Below, piece after piece: positions 40,998 to 50,005 of a stretch of DNA of 64,000 bases; the stretch's first letter is position 1, and each line of letters begins with the position of its first letter. The DNA is from UBA10908 sp964608965 (GTDB lineage: Bacteria; Bacillota; Clostridia; Peptostreptococcales; Anaerovoracaceae), in assembly GCA_964608965.1 (NCBI GenBank), contig CAZSPZ010000001.1, positions 142,376 to 206,375 on the forward strand, read 5' to 3'. The translations under genes and the position numbers were made by a program. The notes beneath the pieces are model-generated. The model did no database searches. It worked only from the letters and a program-made list of their open reading frames with translations, and had not been told where the DNA came from.

Positions 40998-43007
40998 ATG
41001 CAAAGAATTGAGCCTACAAATAAAAACAGAAGCAGGCTGGTATTCCTTTTTGGGGTTGCCTGTCTTTTTTTCTTACTCCTTGCATTGCGGCTTGGCTGGC
41101 ATCAGATTATCAAGGCGGACGAGTATACGCAAATGGCGACGGATCAACAAACCAGCGACAGCACGGTGTTAGCCGTACGAGGCTCCATCTGCGATCGCAA
41201 CGGCAGAGATATTGCCATAAGCGCCGCGACCAATACGATTTGGGTGCGTCCGGATTCAGTCAAGGGCAATGGGGAAACGCAAGAGGAAATAGATAAAAAT
41301 TTAAAAGAAGAGGCAGGTATTCTCGCAGAATTGCTGGGTCTTACCGAAGAAGCCGTAACAGAAGTGCTTACGTCGGACAGCAAACTTTTAAGGATTGCCA
41401 AATATGTGGACACGGATATTGCCGATCAGATCAGGGAAGCCCAACTTTCGGGCATCGAAATAACAGACGACGTAAAACGCTACTATCCGATGGGAGCTTT
41501 CGCTTGTCATTTAATCGGAAGCACGACGGACGACAATGCAGGGCTTTCCGGGATAGAATTGGCTTATAATCGATATCTTGCGGGAATCGACGGACGTTGG
41601 ATTACGAATAAAGACAATACCGGAAACAGCCTTTCTTATGGTACCGAAAAGTATTATCAGGCGGAGGATGGCTATTCCGTGATGCTCACCATCGATGCCA
41701 CGATACAGCATATCGTCGAACAGGCGCTCGTTAAGACGCAAGAAAAAACGAAAGCAGCCAGAGTGATGTGCCTGATGATGAACCCGAAGACGGGAGAAGT
41801 TTTAGCCATGGCGCAAACTCCGGAGTTTGATCCCAATAACCCCAGAGTACCTTTAGACGAAACCGAAGCAACCTATGTCCAAACCCTTCCCGCGGAAGAG
41901 CAGCTTGCTTATTGGAATAAAATGTGGAGAAACTTCTGTATAAGCGACACGTACGAACCGGGTTCCACCTTTAAATTAATCACGACCGGCATTGCGTTGG
42001 ATGAAGGCGTTGTAAACCTTACAGAAACATTCCGTTGTACCGGTACTTATCCTGTAGCGGACGCTCTACTCAAATGCTGGGTATATCCATCCAACCACGG
42101 GGTGGAAACATTAGCACAAGCGGTGCAGAATTCCTGTAACCCTGTTATGATTCAGCTTGCCCAACGAATAGGGTTGGAAAAATATTATGCGGGACTGGAT
42201 AATTTCGGTTTAACGGGAAGAACCGGAATCGATTTTCCCGGAGAGGGGTTCAATATCCTTCAGCGAAAAGAAACAGCAGGCCCTGTCGGCCTTGCCACGA
42301 TGGCTTACGGACATGGTATCGCCGTTACTCCCATCAGTCTTTTGACCGCCGTTTGCGCTTATGCCAACGAGGGTCTGCTGATGCAACCCAGATTAGTAAA
42401 AGCGCTTCTGGATTCAGACGGAAACGTAGTGGAAGAGTTTGCACCTGAAATCACACGCAGGTCTGTTTCCGCCCAAACATCTGCGGATGTTCTGGCTATT
42501 ATGGAATCTGTTGTCGTAAGCGGAGGATCGGGAACCGCAAAAATAGCCGGTTACCGTATCGGCGGCAAAACCGGAACCGCCAATAAGCCCAAAGGCGGTG
42601 GCTATTCCAAAACGGATGTGTATGGCTCATTTATAGGCGTCGCTCCGCTTGATGATCCTCAAATCGCCATACTTGTCATTGTCGATACACCAAAAGGTGT
42701 TTTATACGGAAGCCAGACTGCCGCGCCGGCAGGAAAGCTTATATTGCAAGATGTTCTCCGGTACATGGATATTCAACCCAACTATACCGAGGCCGAAAAA
42801 GCGGCTTTACGATCCGGAAAAGCAACCGTTCCGGATGTCGTGAATCAAAGTATGGACGATGCCATCGGTATACTCGGAGGACAGTCCCTCAGCTACATGA
42901 TCGCGCCCGAAACCGACCGATACGAAGATCTTATCGTCGTGGATCAATATCCGCGTAGCGGAGCGCAAGTTGATGCAAATTCTAAAGTAACCTTATATTA
43001 CGAATAA
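40998..43007 (+). CDS. Class B penicillin-binding protein with PASTA domain (FtsI/SpoVD type)
   Basis: Septal peptidoglycan transpeptidase of 669 residues. One N-terminal membrane helix (LVFLFGVACLFFLLLALRLGW) anchors it; a dimerisation domain follows with VLAVRGSICDRNGRDIA. The transpeptidase motifs are STFK (in EPGSTFKLIT), SCN (in AVQNSCNPVM) and KTG (in IGGKTGTANKP). A single C-terminal PASTA domain starts at ATVPDVVNQSMDDA. It may be the vegetative FtsI or the sporulation SpoVD enzyme. ATG 40998 lacks a good ribosome site. Confidence 0.92.
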   Translation: MQRIEPTNKNRSRLVFLFGVACLFFLLLALRLGWHQIIKADEYTQMATDQQTSDSTVLAVRGSICDRNGRDIAISAATNTIWVRPDSVKGNGETQEEIDKNLKEEAGILAELLGLTEEAVTEVLTSDSKLLRIAKYVDTDIADQIREAQLSGIEITDDVKRYYPMGAFACHLIGSTTDDNAGLSGIELAYNRYLAGIDGRWITNKDNTGNSLSYGTEKYYQAEDGYSVMLTIDATIQHIVEQALVKTQEKTKAARVMCLMMNPKTGEVLAMAQTPEFDPNNPRVPLDETEATYVQTLPAEEQLAYWNKMWRNFCISDTYEPGSTFKLITTGIALDEGVVNLTETFRCTGTYPVADALLKCWVYPSNHGVETLAQAVQNSCNPVMIQLAQRIGLEKYYAGLDNFGLTGRTGIDFPGEGFNILQRKETAGPVGLATMAYGHGIAVTPISLLTAVCAYANEGLLMQPRLVKALLDSDGNVVEEFAPEITRRSVSAQTSADVLAIMESVVVSGGSGTAKIAGYRIGGKTGTANKPKGGGYSKTDVYGSFIGVAPLDDPQIAILVIVDTPKGVLYGSQTAAPAGKLILQDVLRYMDIQPNYTEAEKAALRSGKATVPDVVNQSMDDAIGILGGQSLSYMIAPETDRYEDLIVVDQYPRSGAQVDANSKVTLYYE

Positions 43008-43021
43008 GCGGAGGAAGCACC

Positions 43022-44440
43022 ATGAAATCTACTGATGTTCAGTTCATCGCAAAATCCTGCCACGGACGATTGATGGGAAACGACGACGCTTTCGTATTCA
43101 ACGTCAAAATCGATTCGCGTAGCCTCTTAACCGGCGATATGTTTGTTGCGATCATCGGGGAAAATAAGAACGGTCACGACTTTGCAGCGAGCGCTTATGA
43201 TGCCGGCTGCAGAGTTTTCCTGTTGTCAGAAGAATGGTGTGCGGGAACGTTGATAGAAACAGACCCGTCGGTCTGCGTGATCCTGGTCGAAGATACCGCG
43301 ATAGCGCTGCGCCAGTTTGCGAGCGAGTATTTGTCTCAGTTCAGGCTGCACCGCCTGGCCGTTACAGGCAGCGTTGGAAAAACGACGACAAAAGAAATGC
43401 TTGCCAAAGTTCTTTCTTCTAAGTACAACACAGTGCATACGCAGGGTAATCTTAATACGCACCTCGGTTTATGTCTTACTGCTTTCCTTGCGGACGAAAA
43501 TACGGAAGCTGTCGTATTTGAAATGGGTATGGATCGAAGCGGGGAAATCGCAGAGTATTGTAAATGGGTACTCCCGGAAATCGCGATCATCACGAATGTG
43601 GGCACCGCACATTTGGAACGGCTTGGGACCAGAGAAGCCATAGCGGCCGCAAAACTCGAAATCGTCCGAGAAATGAGCGAAAATCACGTACTCGTTTTTA
43701 ATGTTGACAGCGACTATCTTTCGCTGGAGGAGGTAAGCGCCGCCGCAGGGAATCGCTGCATACTTTGTCCGGTCGGCAAATCCGAAACAGCGCGGTATCA
43801 AATTTCCGACATCGATGATTTTGGCGAGGAAGGCATTCAGTTTACGCTTCGCGAAGCACAAAACGCGACGTCGGAACGGTTGGTGCTTTCTTTACTGGGC
43901 GTCCACAACGCGATGAACGCAGCGTTGGCCGTTGCCGCCGGAAGCTTTTTGGGCATATCCATGCGCCAATCAAAGGAGGCACTCGCCATGCTTCAGAGTA
44001 CGAACCGTCGTTTGGATCTGGAAGTTTTGGGCGACATACGCATGATTGACGATACATATAACGCCGGACCCGACTCGATGCGCGCAGCGCTTGACACGCT
44101 CGCAAAACTGGACGGGAAACGCAAGGTGGCTGTTCTTGCGGATATCATGGAGCTTGGGAGCTACGAAGAAGAAGGACATCTTTCCGTCGGGCGCTATGTT
44201 GCCGCTAAAGGTATTGATATATTGATTGCAATAGGTAAGAATGCGAAGTATTATGCTAAGGGTGCTTTGGAAGCAGGCGGCAGCATAAAGGTTTCCCATT
44301 ACGATACAAAAGAAGAAGCGCTGCCCAATTTGCTTTCCATTATAAGTCCCGGAGATATATTATTAATCAAAGGCTCCAATGCGACAGGCATGGCGGCTTT
44401 TGCCCAAGAACTGCGCAAAGCGAGGCAAACAGGAGAATAA
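43022..44440 (+). CDS. murF: UDP-MurNAc-tripeptide--D-Ala-D-Ala ligase
   Basis: Adds D-Ala-D-Ala to the UDP-muramoyl-tripeptide in the cytoplasm. The 472 residues carry the N-terminal MurF domain with KIDSRSLLTGDMFVAIIGENKNGHDF, the ATP loop GSVGKTTTKEM, the EMGMDRSGEI segment and DDTYNAGPDSMRAAL near the C-terminus. It directly follows the PBP gene; murE, often located here, is absent. Confidence 0.96.
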   Translation: MKSTDVQFIAKSCHGRLMGNDDAFVFNVKIDSRSLLTGDMFVAIIGENKNGHDFAASAYDAGCRVFLLSEEWCAGTLIETDPSVCVILVEDTAIALRQFASEYLSQFRLHRLAVTGSVGKTTTKEMLAKVLSSKYNTVHTQGNLNTHLGLCLTAFLADENTEAVVFEMGMDRSGEIAEYCKWVLPEIAIITNVGTAHLERLGTREAIAAAKLEIVREMSENHVLVFNVDSDYLSLEEVSAAAGNRCILCPVGKSETARYQISDIDDFGEEGIQFTLREAQNATSERLVLSLLGVHNAMNAALAVAAGSFLGISMRQSKEALAMLQSTNRRLDLEVLGDIRMIDDTYNAGPDSMRAALDTLAKLDGKRKVAVLADIMELGSYEEEGHLSVGRYVAAKGIDILIAIGKNAKYYAKGALEAGGSIKVSHYDTKEEALPNLLSIISPGDILLIKGSNATGMAAFAQELRKARQTGE

Positions 44441-44446
44441 CAGTAT

Positions 44447-45406
44447 ATGAGCATGGAGCAAACACTCATCTGCACAGGGGTTGCTTTTGGATTATCAACG
44501 ATATTTACACCGCTGATCATCCCTTTTTTAAAGCGCCTTAAGGCAGGACAAAGCATAAGAGAAGAAGGACCAAAGTCCCATTTGACAAAAGCCGGTACGC
44601 CGACAATGGGAGGAATCAGCATATTGCTTGCTGCCGTGATCGCATCGGTGGCTTTTGGCGAGCGAGGATCCGACTTATGGGTTATGATTGCTGTGTTTCT
44701 GGGTTTTGGCGCCATCGGTTTTATCGACGATTTCCTGAAGGTGGTCTATAAGCGAAACCTTGGCCTTACGGCGAAGCAAAAATTGGCCTTTCAAATCCTT
44801 ATAGCTTTTTTGCTTGCAATGTACCAACGGAATGCTTCCGAATTCGGTACTTCCGTATATATTCCGATTTTTAAAATTTACGCCGACTTTGGCTGGCTCT
44901 ATGTTCCTTTCCTGATTTTTGTCGTGGTTTCCATGGTGAATGCGGTGAATCTGACGGATGGGCTGGATGGTTTGGCATCCGGTGTGACTGCCATTGTAGC
45001 GGCGTGCCTTGCTTTCATCGCTTTTCAAACAGATTTTTTTGTCTCTGCAAGCTTTGCTGCAGCGATGAGCGGTGCGTGTATAGGCTTTCTTCTTTTCAAC
45101 AAACATCCGGCGAAATTATTTATGGGAGATACCGGTTCTCTTGCTTTGGGCGGTGGCCTGGCCGCAGCGTCCATCCTTATGAACAAGGAACTCATCCTTC
45201 CTGTGGTTGGCGGGATTTATGTCGCGGAAGCGCTGTCAGTCATCATACAGGTCTATGTCTTTAAAACGCAGAATCAGAGACGATTTTTTCGGATGGCTCC
45301 CTTGCACCATCACTTTGAACTGGGCGGTTGGTCAGAAACGAAAGTAGTCGTTGTTTTTTACATTGTCACTCTGTTATTGAGCGCCTTTGCGCTTGTCATC
45401 CTATAG
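44447..45406 (+). CDS. mraY: Phospho-MurNAc-pentapeptide transferase MraY
   Basis: Membrane enzyme making lipid I from UDP-MurNAc-pentapeptide and undecaprenyl phosphate. The 319 residues have about ten membrane helices. Catalytic motifs include FIDDFLKV, NAVNLTDGLDGLA and the loop HHHFELGGWSE. SHLTKAGTPTMGG near the N-terminus is diagnostic. It starts 6 bases after murF. Confidence 0.97.
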   Translation: MSMEQTLICTGVAFGLSTIFTPLIIPFLKRLKAGQSIREEGPKSHLTKAGTPTMGGISILLAAVIASVAFGERGSDLWVMIAVFLGFGAIGFIDDFLKVVYKRNLGLTAKQKLAFQILIAFLLAMYQRNASEFGTSVYIPIFKIYADFGWLYVPFLIFVVVSMVNAVNLTDGLDGLASGVTAIVAACLAFIAFQTDFFVSASFAAAMSGACIGFLLFNKHPAKLFMGDTGSLALGGGLAAASILMNKELILPVVGGIYVAEALSVIIQVYVFKTQNQRRFFRMAPLHHHFELGGWSETKVVVVFYIVTLLLSAFALVIL

Positions 45407-45429
45407 AACATCGGAAAGAAGGAAGCATC

Positions 45430-46821
45430 ATGGCAACAATCAGCGAAAAAAGAGCCTTCGTTGTCGGGCTGGGAAAGTCGGGCCTTGCCGCAGCAAAGCT
45501 GCTGGTCTCTCAAAATATGCAAGTCAGCGCTTACGACGGAAAGCCCGAAGAAAATTTTTCGAAAGAAGAGATTGATTTACTGAAAGAACAAGGTGTGTCC
45601 TTCTTCTTTGGGTGCGATCCGGAAGATCTTCATTTTGATATCGCAGTGATCAGCCCGGGCATTTCCCCTTCGTTTCCTTTGATAAGCAGGGTAAAAGCAG
45701 AAGGTGCGGAAATCATAGGAGAACTGGAACTTGCATACAGAAATTGTCCGGCTTCCTTTGTTGCCATAACCGGTACGAACGGAAAGACGACCACGACAGC
45801 TTTAGTGGGGGAAATGTTCCGCTTCGCTGCGATGCCTTACGAGGTCGTGGGCAATATCGGCCTTCCGGTTACGGAGCGAGCCATGCATGCAAACGCGGAT
45901 ACGACCATGGTGACAGAGGTATCCAGCTTTCAGTTGGAGACAATAAAAGAATTCAAGCCCAAAGTTTCCGCAATTCTGAACATTACCCCGGACCACTTGG
46001 ATCGTCACGGTTCCATGGAGGAGTATACGCGCGTCAAATCCAGAATTTTTGAAAATCAAAGTGCAGCGGACTTTTTCATTTATAACGCCGACGACAGCGG
46101 GGCAGCAGAGGCAGCTCTTCAATGCAAAGCGGCAAGGCGGGTTCCTTTTTCCGGGACGAAGTCCCTGGATTTCGGAGTCTGCGTAGAATCCGGAACAGTA
46201 GTAATAAAGGCCGGGCCGGAAAATCATTTGCCCATATGCGGTACAGATCAAATTTTGATCCCCGGAAAACACAATTTGGAAAATGCGCTGGCCGCCGCAG
46301 CAATCGCGTATTTTGCAGGTGTTCCCGCAGAATGTATCGATAAAGCGCTGCGCTCTTTTAAAGGGGTGGAGCACAGGATCGAATTTGTATGCCAGGTCAA
46401 CGGCGTTCGCTATGTGAACGATTCCAAGGGAACAAACCCCGATGCTTCCGAAAAGGCGATACAGGCGACGAGTACACCTATTTTACTCATTGCCGGGGGA
46501 TATGAAAAAAATTCCGATTTCGATCACTTTATTGAATGTTTTGATGGAAAGGTGAAATATCTCCTGTTGCTGGGTGTGACGGCTCCGCGCATCGCAGAAA
46601 GCGCTTTGCGGCTTGGCTTCCCAAAAGACAGAATTCTCTATTGCGAAACGATGGAGGAATGCGTATCCAAAGGCGCGCAACTGTCCCAGCCGGGAGATAC
46701 CGTACTTTTATCTCCGGCTTGCGCAAGCTGGGGAATGTATAAAAACTACGAAGAAAGAGGGAGGGATTTTAAACAGCTCGCTCTTTCGCTGAAAGATAAA
46801 ATGGGTCACCGGGAAAGCTGA
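45430..46821 (+). CDS. murD: UDP-MurNAc-L-alanine--D-glutamate ligase
   Basis: Adds D-Glu to UDP-MurNAc-L-Ala. The 463 residues show VVGLGKSGLAAAK, the ATP loop GTNGKTTTT, NITPDHLDRHGSMEEY and HRIEFV...NDSKGTNPDA. ATG 45430 follows GAAGGAAG; a longer in-frame reading starting at 45328 lies inside mraY and is rejected. Confidence 0.97.
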   Translation: MATISEKRAFVVGLGKSGLAAAKLLVSQNMQVSAYDGKPEENFSKEEIDLLKEQGVSFFFGCDPEDLHFDIAVISPGISPSFPLISRVKAEGAEIIGELELAYRNCPASFVAITGTNGKTTTTALVGEMFRFAAMPYEVVGNIGLPVTERAMHANADTTMVTEVSSFQLETIKEFKPKVSAILNITPDHLDRHGSMEEYTRVKSRIFENQSAADFFIYNADDSGAAEAALQCKAARRVPFSGTKSLDFGVCVESGTVVIKAGPENHLPICGTDQILIPGKHNLENALAAAAIAYFAGVPAECIDKALRSFKGVEHRIEFVCQVNGVRYVNDSKGTNPDASEKAIQATSTPILLIAGGYEKNSDFDHFIECFDGKVKYLLLLGVTAPRIAESALRLGFPKDRILYCETMEECVSKGAQLSQPGDTVLLSPACASWGMYKNYEERGRDFKQLALSLKDKMGHRES

Positions 46822-46832
46822 AAAGGAGCAGA

Positions 46833-47960
46833 ATGCAACAAAGATCTCTGGGAAAACTTAGAGAAGGCGATTTTATTTTAACACTGCTGGTATTGGGCCT
46901 TTCGATTTTTGGGATCGTGATGGTCTTTAGTGCCAGTTATTATAATGCGCTCAGCAAATTCGGGAACCCGTACAAGTATCTTATCGAAAATACGATGTGG
47001 GTCATGGCCGGTTGGATGGGCTTTGTGTTTTTTGCTTTTCTGGATTATCATTATATCAAAAAATTTGCTGTTCCCTTGCTTGCTGTGGGCGTTATTCTGC
47101 TCGTGTTGATTTTTACACCTCTTGGATTAACGATCAATCATGCTACAAGGTGGCTTAATTTCAAATACTTTACGGTAATGCCCGGAGAAGTGATAAAGTT
47201 CTGCTTGATTATTTTTGTCGCTTCTTTTTTGTCGGAAGACCCTTCGAGGGCAACAAATTTTAGAAAGGGCATTCTGCCCGTATTGTTGATTGCCGGAGGC
47301 TGTTTTGCGCTGATATATAAACAGCCGAATCTTTCCACGGCAGGCCTGGTCATGCTGCTGGTGTTAGGTATGCTCTATGTGGCCGGCTTACCCAATATTT
47401 GGGTAACCGTATCTGCCGCTGCCGGTGCAGGGTTGGCTGTTTTAGGTGTTTTAGCGCCGGGCGGTGAATATCGGCTGCAGCGGGTCATCGGTTTTACCGA
47501 TCCGTTCCAGGATTCGCTCGGATCCGGTTATCAAGTCGTGCAATCGCTGCTGGCTTTAGGGTCCGGAGGCGTGTTCGGTGTAGGCCTTGGCCGGAGCATT
47601 CAAAAGACATTGTACTTGCCTGAACCTCAAAACGATTTTATACTTGCCATTATAGGCGAGGAGCTCGGCTTTGTCGGTTTGCTATGTCTGATGGCCGCTT
47701 ACCTTGCTCTTATTTGGCGCTGCTGCCACATCGCGGTACGTTCGAAAGATTATTTCGGCATGTTGCTCGCGAGCGGGATTACGATCATTTTAAGCCTTCA
47801 GGTGATGATGAACATCGCGGTCGTCACCGCTTCGTTCCCGCCTACAGGCGTAATTTTACCTTTTGTAAGTCAGGGCGGAAATGCCATGGTCATTTTCCTT
47901 TCCCTTATGGGTATTATCACAAATATTTCAAGGCAGGCAATGCCGACCCATACCATATAA
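46833..47960 (+). CDS. ftsW: FtsW/RodA/SpoVE-family lipid II polymerase
   Basis: A SEDS glycosyltransferase of 375 residues with about ten membrane helices, partner of the class B PBP. Visible family blocks are GIVMVFSAS near the first helix, ATRWLNFKYFTVMPGEVIKF, KQPNLSTAGLVMLL, GSGYQVVQSLLALGSGGVFGVGLGRSIQK, PEPQNDFILAIIGEELGF and PPTGVILPFVSQGG. FtsW and SpoVE cannot be separated by sequence alone; the position in the cluster supports a septal role. Confidence 0.93.
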   Translation: MQQRSLGKLREGDFILTLLVLGLSIFGIVMVFSASYYNALSKFGNPYKYLIENTMWVMAGWMGFVFFAFLDYHYIKKFAVPLLAVGVILLVLIFTPLGLTINHATRWLNFKYFTVMPGEVIKFCLIIFVASFLSEDPSRATNFRKGILPVLLIAGGCFALIYKQPNLSTAGLVMLLVLGMLYVAGLPNIWVTVSAAAGAGLAVLGVLAPGGEYRLQRVIGFTDPFQDSLGSGYQVVQSLLALGSGGVFGVGLGRSIQKTLYLPEPQNDFILAIIGEELGFVGLLCLMAAYLALIWRCCHIAVRSKDYFGMLLASGITIILSLQVMMNIAVVTASFPPTGVILPFVSQGGNAMVIFLSLMGIITNISRQAMPTHTI

Positions 47961-47977
47961 AACAACACGGAGGAATT

Positions 47978-49069
47978 ATGAAAGTCATCATGACTTGCGG
48001 CGGCACCGGCGGACATATTTACCCTGCCATCGCCATCGCCGATAAAATCAAAAGAAAAAATCCCGATGCGGACATCCTTTTTATCGGGACGCAGGCAGGT
48101 ATGGAAAATACGCTTGTGCCGGAAAGCGGCTATCCTTTGGAACGTATTGCCGCCAGCGGATTCAACAGGAAAAACATCATGAAAAATGTCAAGACACTTC
48201 ACGATGCCGTTAAAGGCAGCATTCAGGCAAGAGCGATCCTGGAGCGGTTCTGTCCGGATGTTGTCATAGGAACGGGTGGCTATGTTACAGGGCCTGTGAT
48301 TCGGGAAGCATATAAGAAAAATATCCCTGTGTACATCCACGAGCAAAATGCTGTGCCGGGTGTAGCGAACAAAATGCTTGAACGCTACGCGAAGAATGTG
48401 TTCATCAGCTTTCCTGATTCCGCGGCATATTTTAAAGATCAGTCGAAGCTTATCCTTTCGGGGAATCCTATACGAAAAGCATTCATTCTTACCGAAATCA
48501 CCGATTGCCGGGAAAAATTAGGCGTGCTGCCTACGGAGTTTATGGCCCTTATATTCGGCGGAAGCCTGGGTGCGGAAGTCATTAACCGCGAGACGCTCAA
48601 CATGGTCGGCATTTTAAGAAATCAGGATGTTAAGGTGTTTTTCGTGACGGGAAAACGCTACTACGATCAAATGGCGGCGGATTTGAATAAAATCGGCAAC
48701 ACCGAATTTGTAACCATCATTCCTTATGCCGACAATATGCCCGAATTGCTGAAAGCGGCGGATATCGTCGTAAGCAGGGCAGGCGCCATCGCACTGTCGG
48801 AAATCACTGCCTGCGGGAAGCCGTCCATTTTGATACCCTCCGTCAATGTGACAAACAACCACCAATACTACAATGCGAAGTCTCTGGTCGACGCAGGCGC
48901 CGCCATCATGCTGGAAGAAAAGGATTTAGACCCCGCGCAACCGGTTGTCGGCAACTATTTAATAAAGCTCAAAAACAACAAGGAAAAGCTCAATGCCATG
49001 TCCGCAGCCTCTTTGGGAATCGGAAGAGTCGATGCGGTGAATATCATTTATGACCATCTTAAGATATAA
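47978..49069 (+). CDS. murG: UDP-GlcNAc:lipid I N-acetylglucosaminyltransferase
   Basis: Makes lipid II at the inner face of the membrane. The 363 residues include the first glycine loop GGTGGHIYPAIAIAD, TGGYVTGPV, HEQNAVPGVANKML and the UDP-GlcNAc site VVSRAGAIALSEITACGKPSILIP. ATG 47978 follows CGGAGGA; the much longer in-frame reading from 47684 overlaps ftsW and is rejected. Confidence 0.97.
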   Translation: MKVIMTCGGTGGHIYPAIAIADKIKRKNPDADILFIGTQAGMENTLVPESGYPLERIAASGFNRKNIMKNVKTLHDAVKGSIQARAILERFCPDVVIGTGGYVTGPVIREAYKKNIPVYIHEQNAVPGVANKMLERYAKNVFISFPDSAAYFKDQSKLILSGNPIRKAFILTEITDCREKLGVLPTEFMALIFGGSLGAEVINRETLNMVGILRNQDVKVFFVTGKRYYDQMAADLNKIGNTEFVTIIPYADNMPELLKAADIVVSRAGAIALSEITACGKPSILIPSVNVTNNHQYYNAKSLVDAGAAIMLEEKDLDPAQPVVGNYLIKLKNNKEKLNAMSAASLGIGRVDAVNIIYDHLKI

Positions 49070-49086
49070 ACCGGAAAAGGCCCCAT

Positions 49087-49899
49087 ATGACAGAAGATAA
49101 TTACGACATCAACGAAATGAGCGCAGAGGGCAGGATGCAGTCGCAAGAAGGCTCCTACGAAACAGCTCCCGTCAAAAAAAAGAAGAAGCGGAAGAAGAAA
49201 AGATATTTTCTGAAATTCTGCATCTTTTGTTTGCTTTGCACCGGAACCTACCTCTTTTTGAATTCGGAATATCTTAACGTTACTGAAATCGAAGTGCTTG
49301 GAAACGAATATTATACCGAAGCGCAAATCATTCAGATGGCGGGCATTCAAACCGGTAAAAACATGTTTGAATTTGATAGTTCGGATATCAGGGACGTCCT
49401 GCTTGTCGATCCCTATATCAAAAATGTGAAAATACGGCGCATTCCCATGGGTACTGTCCGGATTACGGTAACGGAGAGAATGGAATATGCGGCGGTTCCC
49501 TACGGGGAAAGCTTTGTTCTGCTGGACAACGAGGGCACCGTGCTTCGCGTGGCCGAAGAACCGCCTACACTGCCTCTTTTGGTCGGCATGACATTGGTTG
49601 AAATGACGCCCGGCGAGGCTCTTGTCGTCGAAGAATCCTATCTTTTGACAGACACGCTGGAACTTCTTGAAATCGTCGAAGAACACGAAGTGTACTTTAA
49701 AAAAATTGACTTTTCCACAGTGATCATCAAAGCATATATTTACGATGCGCTTTACTGCGAAGGGGCTCCCGATAATATAAAAGATAATATGGAGAGTGTG
49801 GAGAAGCTGCTGTACGAATTATACCAGCAGGAAATTACCCACGGGGTGATAAAAGTCGGGAAAGACAACTATCTTTCCTTTAGTCCGGCGATAGAATAA
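49087..49899 (+). CDS. Cell division protein FtsQ/DivIB
   Basis: A bitopic division protein of 270 residues. A very basic cytoplasmic stretch (KKKKKRKKKR) precedes one membrane helix (FLKFCIFCLLCTGTYLFL). Then comes a POTRA domain: LNVTEIEVLGNEYYTEAQIIQMAGIQTGKNMFEFD and IRRIPMGTVRITVTERMEYA, followed by the beta domain. It recruits FtsL/FtsB at the septum. The location between murG and ftsZ is typical. Confidence 0.9.
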   Translation: MTEDNYDINEMSAEGRMQSQEGSYETAPVKKKKKRKKKRYFLKFCIFCLLCTGTYLFLNSEYLNVTEIEVLGNEYYTEAQIIQMAGIQTGKNMFEFDSSDIRDVLLVDPYIKNVKIRRIPMGTVRITVTERMEYAAVPYGESFVLLDNEGTVLRVAEEPPTLPLLVGMTLVEMTPGEALVVEESYLLTDTLELLEIVEEHEVYFKKIDFSTVIIKAYIYDALYCEGAPDNIKDNMESVEKLLYELYQQEITHGVIKVGKDNYLSFSPAIE

Positions 49900-49900
49900 C

Positions 49901-49929
49901 TGGAAAAAATCACCTCTAAAGGATATAAT
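49901..49929 (+). promoter_or_regulatory. Probable ftsZ promoter
   Basis: TGGAAA (49901-49906) and a perfect TATAAT (49924-49929) separated by 17 bases, in the 106-base gap between divIB and ftsZ. The -35 matches only 4 of 6 positions. Confidence 0.55.
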
Positions 49930-50005
49930 TTTCGTGCAACTTGATAGTGGATATGATAGAATGCAAATATATTGTGTATAAAAACTTTGACAGGAGGCTG
50001 GATCA

